Below are positions 1 to 4,740 of a stretch of 5,296 bases of DNA, one piece after another. Source of the DNA: a bacterium (GTDB lineage: Bacteria; Patescibacteriota; Minisyncoccia; UBA6257; GWB1-50-10). Within the stretch, counting starts at the first letter, position 1, and every line of letters starts with the position of its first letter. Location: NCBI GenBank assembly GCA_021813265.1, contig JAKALF010000037.1:1-5296 (forward strand). The letters are read 5' to 3'. The translations under genes were made by a program, and so were the position numbers. A model generated the notes under the pieces. The model saw only the letters and a list, made by a program, of their open reading frames with translations, did not search any database and was not told where the DNA came from.

Positions 1-280
1 TTTTAAACATGTCGGTTAGAATAGAATTCTCTTGACCCTCATCGGTGCTGAAATGAACGAGATTGACTACGCGTTCATCATTAAAAAAGAGTTTTCTAAT
101 GTTTCTGGCTTTAGGCGTTTGCTTCGCCCATCTTGACTTCATTGGAAGACCGCGAAGTGATTTATAAGTCGCGAGTACACCAACCATGAGCTTTCGATTG
201 TCGTTATTCGGAAACGCCTGTAGCGCGGTGGAAACTTCCTCAGTCCTTGAAAAACCTGTAATACCGATATATGGATACAT
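1..280 (-). CDS. Unrecognised conserved-looking protein, N-terminal 93 residues (3' end outside the window)
   Basis: The frame opens with ATG at 278-280 and stays open to the window edge, so only the first 93 residues are visible. The start is well supported: an SD of sequence AAGGAGGT lies at 286-293, five bases upstream. The protein begins MYPYIGITGF, followed by a hydrophobic strand (KLMVGVLATYKSL, about residues 30-42), a basic stretch and a second hydrophobic strand (VVNLVHFST, about 71-79). Alternating strands and helices with an N-terminal YIGITGF strand suggest an alpha/beta fold, possibly a TIM barrel. From memory it recalls uncharacterised bacterial proteins loosely related to phosphoribosylanthranilate isomerase, but I cannot confirm that and assign no function. 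There is no signal peptide or membrane segment. It lies downstream of the pyrD-like gene on the same strand, separated by about 100 AT-rich bases, and probably has its own promoter. Confidence 0.85.
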   Translation of the reverse strand, partial: MYPYIGITGFSRTEEVSTALQAFPNNDNRKLMVGVLATYKSLRGLPMKSRWAKQTPKARNIRKLFFNDERVVNLVHFSTDEGQENSILTDMFK

Positions 281-318
281 TATCTACCTCCTTGTTAAAA
301 GTTATTTTTACTAAAATA

Positions 319-347
319 AATCTACCATTTTTAGATAAAAAAACCAA
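319..347 (-). promoter_or_regulatory. Candidate promoter for the leftmost gene
   Basis: On the minus strand TTGGTT (342-347) and TAGATT (319-324) are separated by 17 bases. They match the sigma-70-type consensus at 3/6 and 4/6 positions. The predicted transcript would start near 312 and carry a leader of about 30 bases containing the SD at 286-293. The region is AT-rich, so chance matches are likely. Confidence 0.25.
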
Positions 348-379
348 GGAAAAAGCTAATTTAAAAAAACACGCTACTA

Positions 380-1498
380 TTAGCTAAAACGATTATCAAC
401 TCCAATCGCCTCAGAGATATTTTTAAATCCATCGCGGCGCAATAATATTACCAATCCTTGATGTATTTCACTTATTACCTGCGGACCCTTAAAAACCATT
501 TCGGTAATAAGCTGGAGTAAAGAAGCGCCTAAACGAATTTTTTTATAAGCGTCTTCAGCCGTGAAAATTCCGCCTACACCGATAATAATGTATTTTCCGC
601 GCGTTTTTTTATAGATATCGGCTATAAATTTATTGGACAATTCTTCCACTGCCCTACCGCTTATTCCACCTTTTTCTGGAACATCGTTATCCATTATCTT
701 GCCGCTCTCCCCTCTTTTTTTTGTGAGATTGGCGCAAACAAAACCGGAAATATTATGTCTTGAAACGACTTCTAAAACGTCATCTAATTCCCGCTCGCTC
801 AAATCTGGGGAAATTTTTAAAAAGACCGGTTTATCCGCTGGAATCGTTTCTAGTTTGGATAAAAGTTTTTCCAATTTTTCTTTATCGTTGAAAGGTTCTC
901 CTCCAAAAGCGTTGGGGCAGCTGATATTTATCGTGTAATAATCTCCTATACCCACGAATGTATCATAGGCCTTAAAATAATCAGCTATCCCTGCATCTAT
1001 TTCCGCCGTCGCGGAGCAATTTGTTTTAGCAATACTTATACCTATTGGAAACCTGAATTTCCCGCCGCGGAGACGGCTAGATATTTCCACACAGCCTCTG
1101 TTTTTAAGGCCATAATAAACTACCAAACTCTCCGACTTGGGTAAGCGCCAAAGACGCGGTCGAGAATTGCCCTCGCAGGGCTCGCCGGTTATGGAGCCTA
1201 CCTCTTCAAAACCAAAACCGACATCCGGCAGAATATCGGTCAAAAGCGCGTCTTTATCAAATCCGGCCGCGAGACCAATCGGATTTTTAAAATGGATGCC
1301 TAAAATATCCTGTTCCAATATTGGATTGGTATATCCAAGAAACGCCCTTGTTAATTTTTTTGTCAAAAAATTTGAACCCAAAATGCGCCCTACGGTTGTC
1401 ATGTAATCATGCACGTTTTCCGGATCGTAGCGAAAAAATATTGGTTTGCAAAAATGTTTGTAAAAAAACGCCGTCATTCGATTACGAACCAAAACCAT
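380..1498 (-). CDS. pyrD: Dihydroorotate dehydrogenase, class 2-like (PyrD homologue) with a cysteine at the catalytic-base position
   Basis: Predicted flavoprotein oxidising dihydroorotate to orotate in pyrimidine synthesis. Residues are numbered from the GTG at 1534, the longest reading (384 residues). An N-terminal amphipathic part (about 21-50, FFYKHFCKP...DPENVHDYM) aligns with the membrane-associating domain of class 2 enzymes. The FMN/orotate barrel follows: GLAAGFDKDA (87-96), GFEEVGSIT (108-116), K170, NISCPN (203-208), FLKISPDL (238-245), GGISGR (289-294), IIGVGGI (317-323) and VFKGP (347-351). In class 2 enzymes the catalytic base is Ser in NxSSPN; here it is Cys206, as in class 1 enzymes. 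The orotate-contacting Asn of the class 2 NRMGFNN motif is also not conserved (VVYYGLKN, 138-145). The start is uncertain. The GTG at 1534 sits two codons after a stop. ATG at 1498 (chosen) and ATG at 1477 lie closer to the family's normal start; none has a clear SD. The stop is TAA. No other pyr gene is nearby. Family assignment is strong, exact class and electron acceptor are not. Confidence 0.9.
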   Translation of the reverse strand: MVLVRNRMTAFFYKHFCKPIFFRYDPENVHDYMTTVGRILGSNFLTKKLTRAFLGYTNPILEQDILGIHFKNPIGLAAGFDKDALLTDILPDVGFGFEEVGSITGEPCEGNSRPRLWRLPKSESLVVYYGLKNRGCVEISSRLRGGKFRFPIGISIAKTNCSATAEIDAGIADYFKAYDTFVGIGDYYTINISCPNAFGGEPFNDKEKLEKLLSKLETIPADKPVFLKISPDLSERELDDVLEVVSRHNISGFVCANLTKKRGESGKIMDNDVPEKGGISGRAVEELSNKFIADIYKKTRGKYIIIGVGGIFTAEDAYKKIRLGASLLQLITEMVFKGPQVISEIHQGLVILLRRDGFKNISEAIGVDNRFS

Positions 1499-1534
1499 TG
1501 TCTCTTTAGAAAAAATACCTTCGTAATTGTTCAC

Positions 1535-1760
1535 ATTCTAATAATTCTTAATATCTTGACTGGTCGCAATTACTGAACGAAGCTCAAACTCTTTTTGAAC
1601 GAAATCCCAAACGATGATGTCGCGTCTACGGTGTGGCAGGAATCAAACCGCTTGGGCGGGGCTGGTAGAGAAGGTGAGGGAGAAAATGAATGCCCGCCCC
1701 GCCTTCGCTTCCACCGCCAGATTTCGTTCCAATGAAGTTGGCGTGCCATAACTAATACTA
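1535..1760. other. Intergenic stretch with a GC-rich patch and no convincing gene
   Basis: This spacer lies between two minus-strand genes. By hand count, 70 of the 120 bases at 1621-1740 are G or C, visibly richer than both flanking genes. It contains an inverted repeat, GGCGGGGC (1655-1662) with GCCCCGCC (1696-1703), with a 33-base loop and no adjacent T-run, so it is not a standard terminator. Two weak coding possibilities overlap here: a plus-strand 45-codon ORF (1614-1751) without an SD, and a minus-strand frame that stays open except for one TGA at 1643-1645 and ends in TAG at 1538-1540. Neither is recognisable. A decayed gene or a structured transfer remnant is possible. Confidence 0.5.
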
Positions 1761-2546
1761 CTACTTTTTTGCCACAAAATTATTATCGTACTCACCGGGT
1801 TGAATTTCTTGAATCTCAACTTTACCAAAACCTGATTCTTTAAGTAAGGACTCTAATTCATCCGGGTACAAAAGATAACTCTGAAACTCCCTGACATTAA
1901 TCTTACCATTGAATTCTGTAATAAGTGTCCATATTCTTTTTTTCAAACCATGATCAAATTTCATTTTCCATTTATGGCGGACTAACACACTTTCAATTTC
2001 TAAGGTCCCAAAATCTATAGAAAACTCGTTTCCTTTTTCGAAGGCATATCTACCAAGACCGATAACTACATAACCACCGGGTTTTAGTAGGGCGTAAAAT
2101 GCTTTTAAACTCTTTAAAATATCTTTTCTGGCGTTATCTGTATTCAATTTTTTGGAATCTCCCCAAGAGTCAACGTGCGTAATTGAACTATCCAAACACA
2201 AAACAACATCAAACTTGGTTTCTAAAATACTGTTTAAATCTTTCCATTTAGAGTGGATAATTGGAATGTCAACTCCTTTTTCTTTAGCTAGCAACTTAAA
2301 TATCCCAAGCATCGATTCATTTCCATCTGAACAAGTTAAATCAAAACCTCGGTTCACTATTTCCATAGCAGGAAAGCCAATACCGCATGCCGCATCCAAA
2401 ACATTTTTTGCCCCCAAGCGATTAAGAAAACTTGTTAGTAAATTTGGATACTCCTTTGAGTAATATTTTGGATGATAAAACTTTTCCACTAAAAACCAGA
2501 ATTCTCCAAAATTATTACCGGTTATGGAAGATATTTTTGTTTTCAT
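1761..2546 (-). CDS. Class I SAM-dependent methyltransferase, glycine/sarcosine N-methyltransferase-like
   Basis: A 261-residue soluble protein with a Rossmann-type methyltransferase fold, predicted to transfer a methyl group from S-adenosylmethionine. Motif I is VLDAACGIG (49-57), followed by the acidic ribose-binding strand end LTCSDGNESML (70-80). Motif II is FDVVLCLDSSITHV (112-125), and the post-motif strand is LLKPGGYVVIGLGRY (153-167). The SDGNESML segment and the FDVVLCLDSSITHV to LLKPGGYVVI run resemble glycine N-methyltransferase and glycine-sarcosine methyltransferase, so a small amine or amino-acid substrate is plausible. The substrate is not established by the sequence. The C-terminal part (about 190-261) is beta-rich and ends FVAKK. 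Translation starts at ATG 2544-2546; no in-frame start exists upstream before a stop. An AAGG-like SD is about 19 bases away, too far to be ideal. The gene follows tRNA-Pro on the same strand. The stop is TAG. Confidence 0.9.
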   Translation of the reverse strand: MKTKISSITGNNFGEFWFLVEKFYHPKYYSKEYPNLLTSFLNRLGAKNVLDAACGIGFPAMEIVNRGFDLTCSDGNESMLGIFKLLAKEKGVDIPIIHSKWKDLNSILETKFDVVLCLDSSITHVDSWGDSKKLNTDNARKDILKSLKAFYALLKPGGYVVIGLGRYAFEKGNEFSIDFGTLEIESVLVRHKWKMKFDHGLKKRIWTLITEFNGKINVREFQSYLLYPDELESLLKESGFGKVEIQEIQPGEYDNNFVAKK

Positions 2547-2570
2547 AGTGGAGCATGATACCTCACCTTA
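2546..2570 (-). promoter_or_regulatory. Leader of the methyltransferase gene: overlapping 13-codon ORF or a leaderless promoter
   Basis: Two readings compete. First, an out-of-frame ATG at 2554-2556 has an AAGG about nine bases upstream and encodes MLHYENKNIFHNR before a stop inside the methyltransferase gene, which would make it a leader peptide overlapping the true start. Second, the minus strand reads TATCAT at 2555-2560, a 5/6 match to a -10 box, eight bases before the methyltransferase ATG. That would give a nearly leaderless transcript, although no good -35 is visible. Confidence 0.3.
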
Positions 2571-2632
2571 CTAAATTAAGTCTTTCGCATTTACACCAAC
2601 GGCTTTAGTAATCTTATTAACCTAAAGATCGG

Positions 2633-2703
2633 TCGGGCTGCCGGGAATCGGACCCGGTCTACATGCACCCCATGCATGCGTACTACCGGTATACTACAGC
2701 CCG
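2633..2703 (-). tRNA. trnP: tRNA-Pro (anticodon GGG)
   Basis: A complete 71-base cloverleaf can be drawn by hand. The acceptor stem is CGGGCTG with CAGCCCG. The D arm is GTAT-ACCGGTA-GTAC, with T8 and A9 before it. The anticodon stem CATGC/GCATG closes the loop ATGGGGT, with T33 followed by GGG and a purine at 37. The variable loop is TAGA and the T arm is CCGGG-TCCGATT-CCCGG. The discriminator is A73 and the first pair is C1-G72; C1, G72 and A73 together are typical of bacterial tRNA-Pro. The anticodon reads CCC and CCU. The 3' CCA is not encoded (genomic sequence CCG), so it must be added after transcription. The anticodon on the plus strand is at 2668-2670. Confidence 0.97.
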
Positions 2704-2731
2704 AAATCATAGATCGTTCAAGTACCAGCAT

Positions 2732-2755
2732 ATCATACCCTATTTGATTTTTGTA
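2732..2755 (-). promoter_or_regulatory. Candidate promoter for tRNA-Pro
   Basis: The minus strand carries TATGAT at 2732-2737, a 5/6 match to the -10 consensus, about 28 bases before the tRNA 5' end. The region 17 bases further upstream (TTATAT) is a poor -35. It lies back to back with the promoter of the plus-strand small gene. Confidence 0.35.
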
Positions 2756-2800
2756 TATAATTCCCGTATCGTTACTCTAGTTTTTTTTCCAATAAGGAGG
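2756..2800 (+). promoter_or_regulatory. Promoter -10 box and SD of the 54-residue small protein gene
   Basis: A perfect TATAAT lies at 2756-2761; no good -35 is visible at the usual distance. The predicted start near 2768 gives a leader of about 37 bases that contains a run of eight T (2781-2788) and a perfect SD AAGGAGG at 2794-2800, four bases before the ATG. Confidence 0.55.
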
Positions 2801-2804
2801 CTAT

Positions 2805-2969
2805 ATGGAAAACAAAGAAATCCTCTCTGATTTTAAAGAGCCAAAATCAGAGAAAACAAAAAAACTCTCTGAAGAGGAAATGAAAGAGATATTGAATTCT
2901 TTTTCTATTTCTCTTTTAGATGATAAAACCATCACAGACATCGAAGGCGAAAAAGACCTTCGGTGGTAA
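2805..2969 (+). CDS. Small acidic protein, 54 residues, function unknown
   Basis: The frame begins at ATG 2805-2807 behind a perfect AAGGAGG SD and ends at TAA 2967-2969. I do not recognise the protein. It is highly charged: 15 Asp/Glu and 10 Lys/Arg by count, with no Cys and no membrane segment. The first 30 residues are lysine- and glutamate-rich and look helical (KTKKLSEEEMKEIL, 17-30). They are followed by a short hydrophobic patch FSISLL (33-38) and an acidic tail ending in DLRW. The strong SD, perfect -10 box and dedicated terminator directly after the stop support a real, probably well-expressed single-gene unit. It converges with bL28 and shares that terminator. A small regulator, a binding partner or an antitoxin-like protein are all possible, and nothing in the sequence picks one. 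Confidence 0.8.
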   Translation: MENKEILSDFKEPKSEKTKKLSEEEMKEILNSFSISLLDDKTITDIEGEKDLRW

Positions 2970-2974
2970 CAATT

Positions 2975-2998
2975 AAAAAAGCCCGTATCGGGCTTTTT
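2975..2998. terminator. Bidirectional intrinsic terminator between convergent genes
   Basis: GCCCG (2981-2985) pairs with CGGGC (2989-2993) around a three-base loop TAT. Flanking A5-6 on the left and T5 on the right extend the stem and provide a U-tract in both directions. It ends the plus-strand small gene, whose stop is five bases before the A-run, and the minus-strand bL28 gene, whose TAA (2997-2999) lies in the tract itself. Confidence 0.9.
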
Positions 2999-3185
2999 AT
3001 TTTGTCCTGCTTAACGTCCTCAAACATTTTGTGCAGATAAGTGATCGCTTTCCCGGCTCTAACAAACTAGTCCATTGCAAATTAGCCTTCTTCTTTCCGT
3101 ACGAAGTGGGGTTATAGTGTCCTCGGAGCAACTTTCTTGTTCCTCCCATGGTATATGATTTTTGACATCGTTCGCACTGTCTCAT
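2997..3185 (-). CDS. rpmB: 50S ribosomal protein bL28, four-cysteine form
   Basis: A 62-residue basic protein of the large ribosomal subunit. Features consistent with bL28 are the N-terminal cysteine pair CERC (4-7) leading into a basic glycine-containing segment (GGTRKLLRGHY, 14-24), the KKANLQW segment (32-38, matching the PNLQ region of the family), and the C-terminal ICTKCLRTL (50-58). The two CxxC pairs (C4/C7 and C51/C54) are the zinc-ribbon arrangement seen in zinc-binding bL28 variants. It is shorter than the roughly 78-residue E. coli protein. The ATG at 3183-3185 has no SD. A strong promoter places the -10 box nine bases before the ATG, so the mRNA is predicted to be leaderless or nearly so. 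No terminator separates it from the upstream gene ending at 3228, so read-through could also contribute. Assignment is by motif recognition. Confidence 0.82.
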   Translation of the reverse strand: MRQCERCQKSYTMGGTRKLLRGHYNPTSYGKKKANLQWTSLLEPGKRSLICTKCLRTLSRTK

Positions 3186-3194
3186 AACGGGTGT

Positions 3195-3223
3195 AGTTTA
3201 AATTCAAGAAAGGGTCTTGTCAA
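3195..3223 (-). promoter_or_regulatory. bL28 promoter (near-leaderless)
   Basis: On the minus strand a perfect TTGACA (3218-3223) is followed after 17 bases by TAAACT (3195-3200), a 4/6 -10 match. Transcription would start about 3187-3189, leaving only 2-4 bases before the ATG at 3185. The -35 box lies just four bases beyond the stop codon of the upstream gene. Confidence 0.75.
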
Positions 3224-3227
3224 CACA

Positions 3228-3851
3228 TTACCCTACCGTCGTCTCGCGATATGATTTTTTTGAGAAATTAAATTCATAAAAGGACGCGTTTTCCGGCTTT
3301 CCAACTTGCAAAATAACGTTCGTATTTTTGGGATCCGTTGTAAAGATTAACTTCCCCATTGTCGCGCTCTTCGGAGGCATGGAATCAAATTGTCCCTCAA
3401 CCCTTACGGCTTCAATATTTCCCCCTTCAAAACTAATAACCTGGAGAATGGTTTTCGGATCAATCGCTGAATATCCCGACGCGTTATTGGTAAATACTTT
3501 TATGGTTACTACAAAGGTTCCGTCAACGGGATTGCGCTCCACGTCCTGTATTGATATTGAAAGGGTTGTTTGAGGAGATAATATCGGACTTGATTGCGCA
3601 TCAAACAGAATGGCTGTTGGAATCTTTACAAGCGTCCCGTCATTTTTAGGCGTGCTCGTAGCGGACTCTCTAATAGGGGTACTGGTAGAAGCGGGTCCGG
3701 GAATAACCTGCGTTTTTGAGAGATCGAGTTGGAGTTTAACATTTTCTATTTCCGTTGAAAGCGTCCCCATCCTATCAAGCACGAAGAAAAACCCTCCCGC
3801 GACAAGGACGATGAGTACAACAAACATAGTTACATATTTTCTCTCATTCAT
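3228..3851 (-). CDS. Signal-anchored extracytoplasmic protein of unknown function
   Basis: A 207-residue protein starting at ATG 3849-3851. The frame stays open further upstream to 3929, but that extension would overlap the divergent protease gene and lacks support. The chosen start gives a classic anchor: MNERKY, then a hydrophobic helix (about 7-25, including VTMFVVLIVLVAGGFFFVL). A short heptad-like helix follows (27-46), then a Ser/Thr/Pro linker (about 50-70, with repeated STP/TSTP) and a beta-rich domain (about 92-197) without cysteines. The domain contains alternating hydrophobic strands such as TFVVTIKVF and KTILQVISF and may be Ig-like. The sequence suggests a protein tethered to the membrane with its domain outside. 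I do not recognise the family. It has no SD. Its promoter lies immediately upstream and diverges from the site-2 protease gene. The stop is TAA. Confidence 0.82.
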   Translation of the reverse strand: MNERKYVTMFVVLIVLVAGGFFFVLDRMGTLSTEIENVKLQLDLSKTQVIPGPASTSTPIRESATSTPKNDGTLVKIPTAILFDAQSSPILSPQTTLSISIQDVERNPVDGTFVVTIKVFTNNASGYSAIDPKTILQVISFEGGNIEAVRVEGQFDSMPPKSATMGKLIFTTDPKNTNVILQVGKPENASFYEFNFSKKSYRETTVG

Positions 3852-3858
3852 ATATCTT

Positions 3859-3887
3859 AGTATATCATAACCTTTTTCATTTATCAT
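3859..3887 (-). promoter_or_regulatory. Leaderless promoter of the anchored protein gene
   Basis: The minus strand has an extended -10 element, TGA followed by TATACT (3859-3867), with ATGATA (3882-3887, 4/6 to TTGACA) 17 bases upstream. Only seven bases separate the -10 box from the ATG at 3851, so transcription should start at or next to the start codon. There is no SD. Confidence 0.65.
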
Positions 3888-3902
3888 GTTACATGATATA
3901 TT
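3874..3902 (+). promoter_or_regulatory. Leaderless promoter of the site-2 protease gene
   Basis: An extended -10, TGA followed by TATATT (3894-3902), lies 17 bases downstream of TTTTCA (3874-3879, 4/6 to TTGACA). Six bases separate the -10 box from the ATG at 3909, so the mRNA is predicted to start at the start codon. The arrangement mirrors the opposing promoter. Confidence 0.62.
3882..3898. promoter_or_regulatory. Perfect 17-base palindrome between divergent genes, candidate shared operator
   Basis: TATCATGT (3882-3889) and ACATGATA (3891-3898) are exact inverted copies around a single T. The left arm coincides with the -35 box of the minus-strand promoter. The right arm overlaps the extended -10 of the plus-strand promoter. 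A dimeric regulator bound here could affect both genes. AT-rich promoter sequence can generate palindromes by chance, so the operator role is inference. Confidence 0.5.
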
Positions 3903-3908
3903 AAACCC

Positions 3909-4526
3909 ATGGAAATGATTGTTTTCCAAATATTAGTGTTGCTTTTTTCCGTTGTAATTCATGAGGTATCTCATGGATACATGGCCGAGCGTCTCGGCGA
4001 CGATACGGCGAGAAAAATGGGTCGACTCACGCTAAATCCCATAAAGCATCTTGATCCTATAGGATCAGTCTTGGTACCCGTAGTCCTTGCTTCCTTGGGA
4101 GGGATTGTTTTTGGCTGGGCAAAACCTGTAATCTATAATCCCAGAAATCTTAAAAATCCAGAACGAGATTCCGCTTTTATCGCTCTCGCGGGCCCCTCAA
4201 GCAACATCGCTATCGCCCTTCTATTCGGAGTTCTTTTCAGAATACTTGCCGCGTCTAATATCGTACTCGCGAACACCGCGACCATCACAACACTGTTTTT
4301 CTTTATCATACAAATCAATATTGCTCTCGCGGTTTTCAACCTTATCCCCATTCCTCCTCTTGATGGATCAAAAATCCTTTTTCCTCTTCTTCCTCAATCA
4401 GCCGAACGTCTTCGCGTATTTCTTGAGCGTTACGGATTCTTAATTCTTCTCGCTTTTATCTTCTTCGGTTTCGATTTTCTCTTTCCCATTATGGAATTTC
4501 TGTTCCGTATCATTACGGGAACGTAA
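3909..4526 (+). CDS. Site-2 protease family zinc metalloprotease (peptidase M50)
   Basis: A 205-residue polytopic membrane protease predicted to cut substrates within the membrane. The zinc motif HEVSH (H18, E19, H22) lies in the first hydrophobic helix (about 4-24). The family's third ligand is in NLIPIPPLDG (144-153, with D152) in a later helix. Other matches are RLTLNPIKHLDPIGS (39-53), FGWAKPV (68-74) and AGPSSN (94-99). Further hydrophobic segments are at about 54-70, 88-114, 126-148 and 174-198. The size and lack of a PDZ insertion fit the short M50B type (YwhC/Rip-like) rather than RseP. The ATG at 3909 has no SD and probably begins a leaderless mRNA. The divergent neighbour is a single-pass anchored protein, which could be a partner or simply a neighbour. 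The stop is TAA; the hairpin after it works mainly for the opposite strand. Confidence 0.95.
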   Translation: MEMIVFQILVLLFSVVIHEVSHGYMAERLGDDTARKMGRLTLNPIKHLDPIGSVLVPVVLASLGGIVFGWAKPVIYNPRNLKNPERDSAFIALAGPSSNIAIALLFGVLFRILAASNIVLANTATITTLFFFIIQINIALAVFNLIPIPPLDGSKILFPLLPQSAERLRVFLERYGFLILLAFIFFGFDFLFPIMEFLFRIITGT

Positions 4527-4550
4527 AAAAACGCCCCGCATACGCGGGGC
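4525..4550 (-). terminator. Intrinsic terminator of the 56-residue small gene
   Basis: Read on the minus strand, GCCCCGC (4550-4544), loop GTAT, and GCGGGGC (4539-4533) form a seven-pair GC stem followed by G and a run of seven T. On the plus strand the same hairpin is followed by TAAAATTAG and would terminate the protease transcript poorly. It overlaps the last bases of the protease gene. Confidence 0.88.
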
Positions 4551-4555
4551 TAAAA

Positions 4556-4726
4556 TTAGTCGCCAAGGTTTCCAACGATCGCGCTATCACCGCGATCTTT
4601 CTGCTTCCTTCTCTCATCGTTATTTTCCTCACTGCCTACGACGAGAATAGGAAAACTTGCCGACATTTCATATTCGTCCTTTGTTTCCTTTTCAGGATCA
4701 AAGGGACGATCAGGACCCAGATTCAT
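4556..4726 (-). CDS. Small acidic protein, 56 residues, function unknown
   Basis: The frame runs from ATG 4724-4726 to TAA 4556-4558. A perfect AAGGAGG SD lies at 4731-4737, four bases before the start. The terminator begins six bases after the stop, so this is a compact single-gene unit. I do not recognise it. It begins MNLGPDRPFDPEKE, has one hydrophobic stretch in the middle (FPILVVG, 25-31) and a polar charged segment (SEENNDERRKQKDRGD, 32-47), and ends AIVGNLGD. By count it has 14 Asp/Glu and 8 Lys/Arg, with no Cys, His or Trp, so it is probably cytosolic and partly disordered. It lies downstream of the S66 peptidase gene on the same strand but has its own promoter with two inverted repeats. 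It shows no sequence similarity to the other small protein that I can see. Confidence 0.8.
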   Translation of the reverse strand: MNLGPDRPFDPEKETKDEYEMSASFPILVVGSEENNDERRKQKDRGDSAIVGNLGD

Positions 4727-4740
4727 GCTTCCTCCTTATT

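Noticed and set aside
1643..1645. TGA recoded as glycine (as in Gracilibacteria or Absconditabacteria), joining the two halves of the frame at 1538-1760
   Set aside because: None of the real genes contains an in-frame TGA, and they end naturally at TAA or TAG. A recoded genome should show many internal TGA codons. Absence of TGA stops here is easily explained by few genes and AT richness.
1632..1652. tRNA-like T-arm on the minus strand (GGTTTGATTCC)
   Set aside because: The T-loop resembles TTCGATT, but the stem arms do not pair beyond two bases and no acceptor, anticodon or D arm can be drawn.
1643..1828. Minus-strand 61-codon ORF overlapping the methyltransferase 3' end
   Set aside because: Its first part is a shadow of the methyltransferase gene in another frame, it has no SD, and its end lies in the unassigned GC-rich spacer.
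2603..2627. Inverted repeat CTTTAG/CTAAAG between tRNA-Pro and the methyltransferase as a tRNA terminator
   Set aside because: The stem is six AT-rich pairs with a 13-base loop and no T-run, too weak to call.
3852..3929. Upstream extension of the anchored-protein ORF to 3929
   Set aside because: It would overlap the protease gene and run through both promoters. Starting at 3851 gives a normal signal-anchor directly after a -10 box.
4133..4351. Minus-strand ORF within the site-2 protease gene, and other ORFs opposite pyrD, the methyltransferase and the anchored protein
   Set aside because: They lie entirely inside genes with clear family motifs or domain structure, lack ribosome binding sites and encode unstructured compositions, so they are frame shadows.
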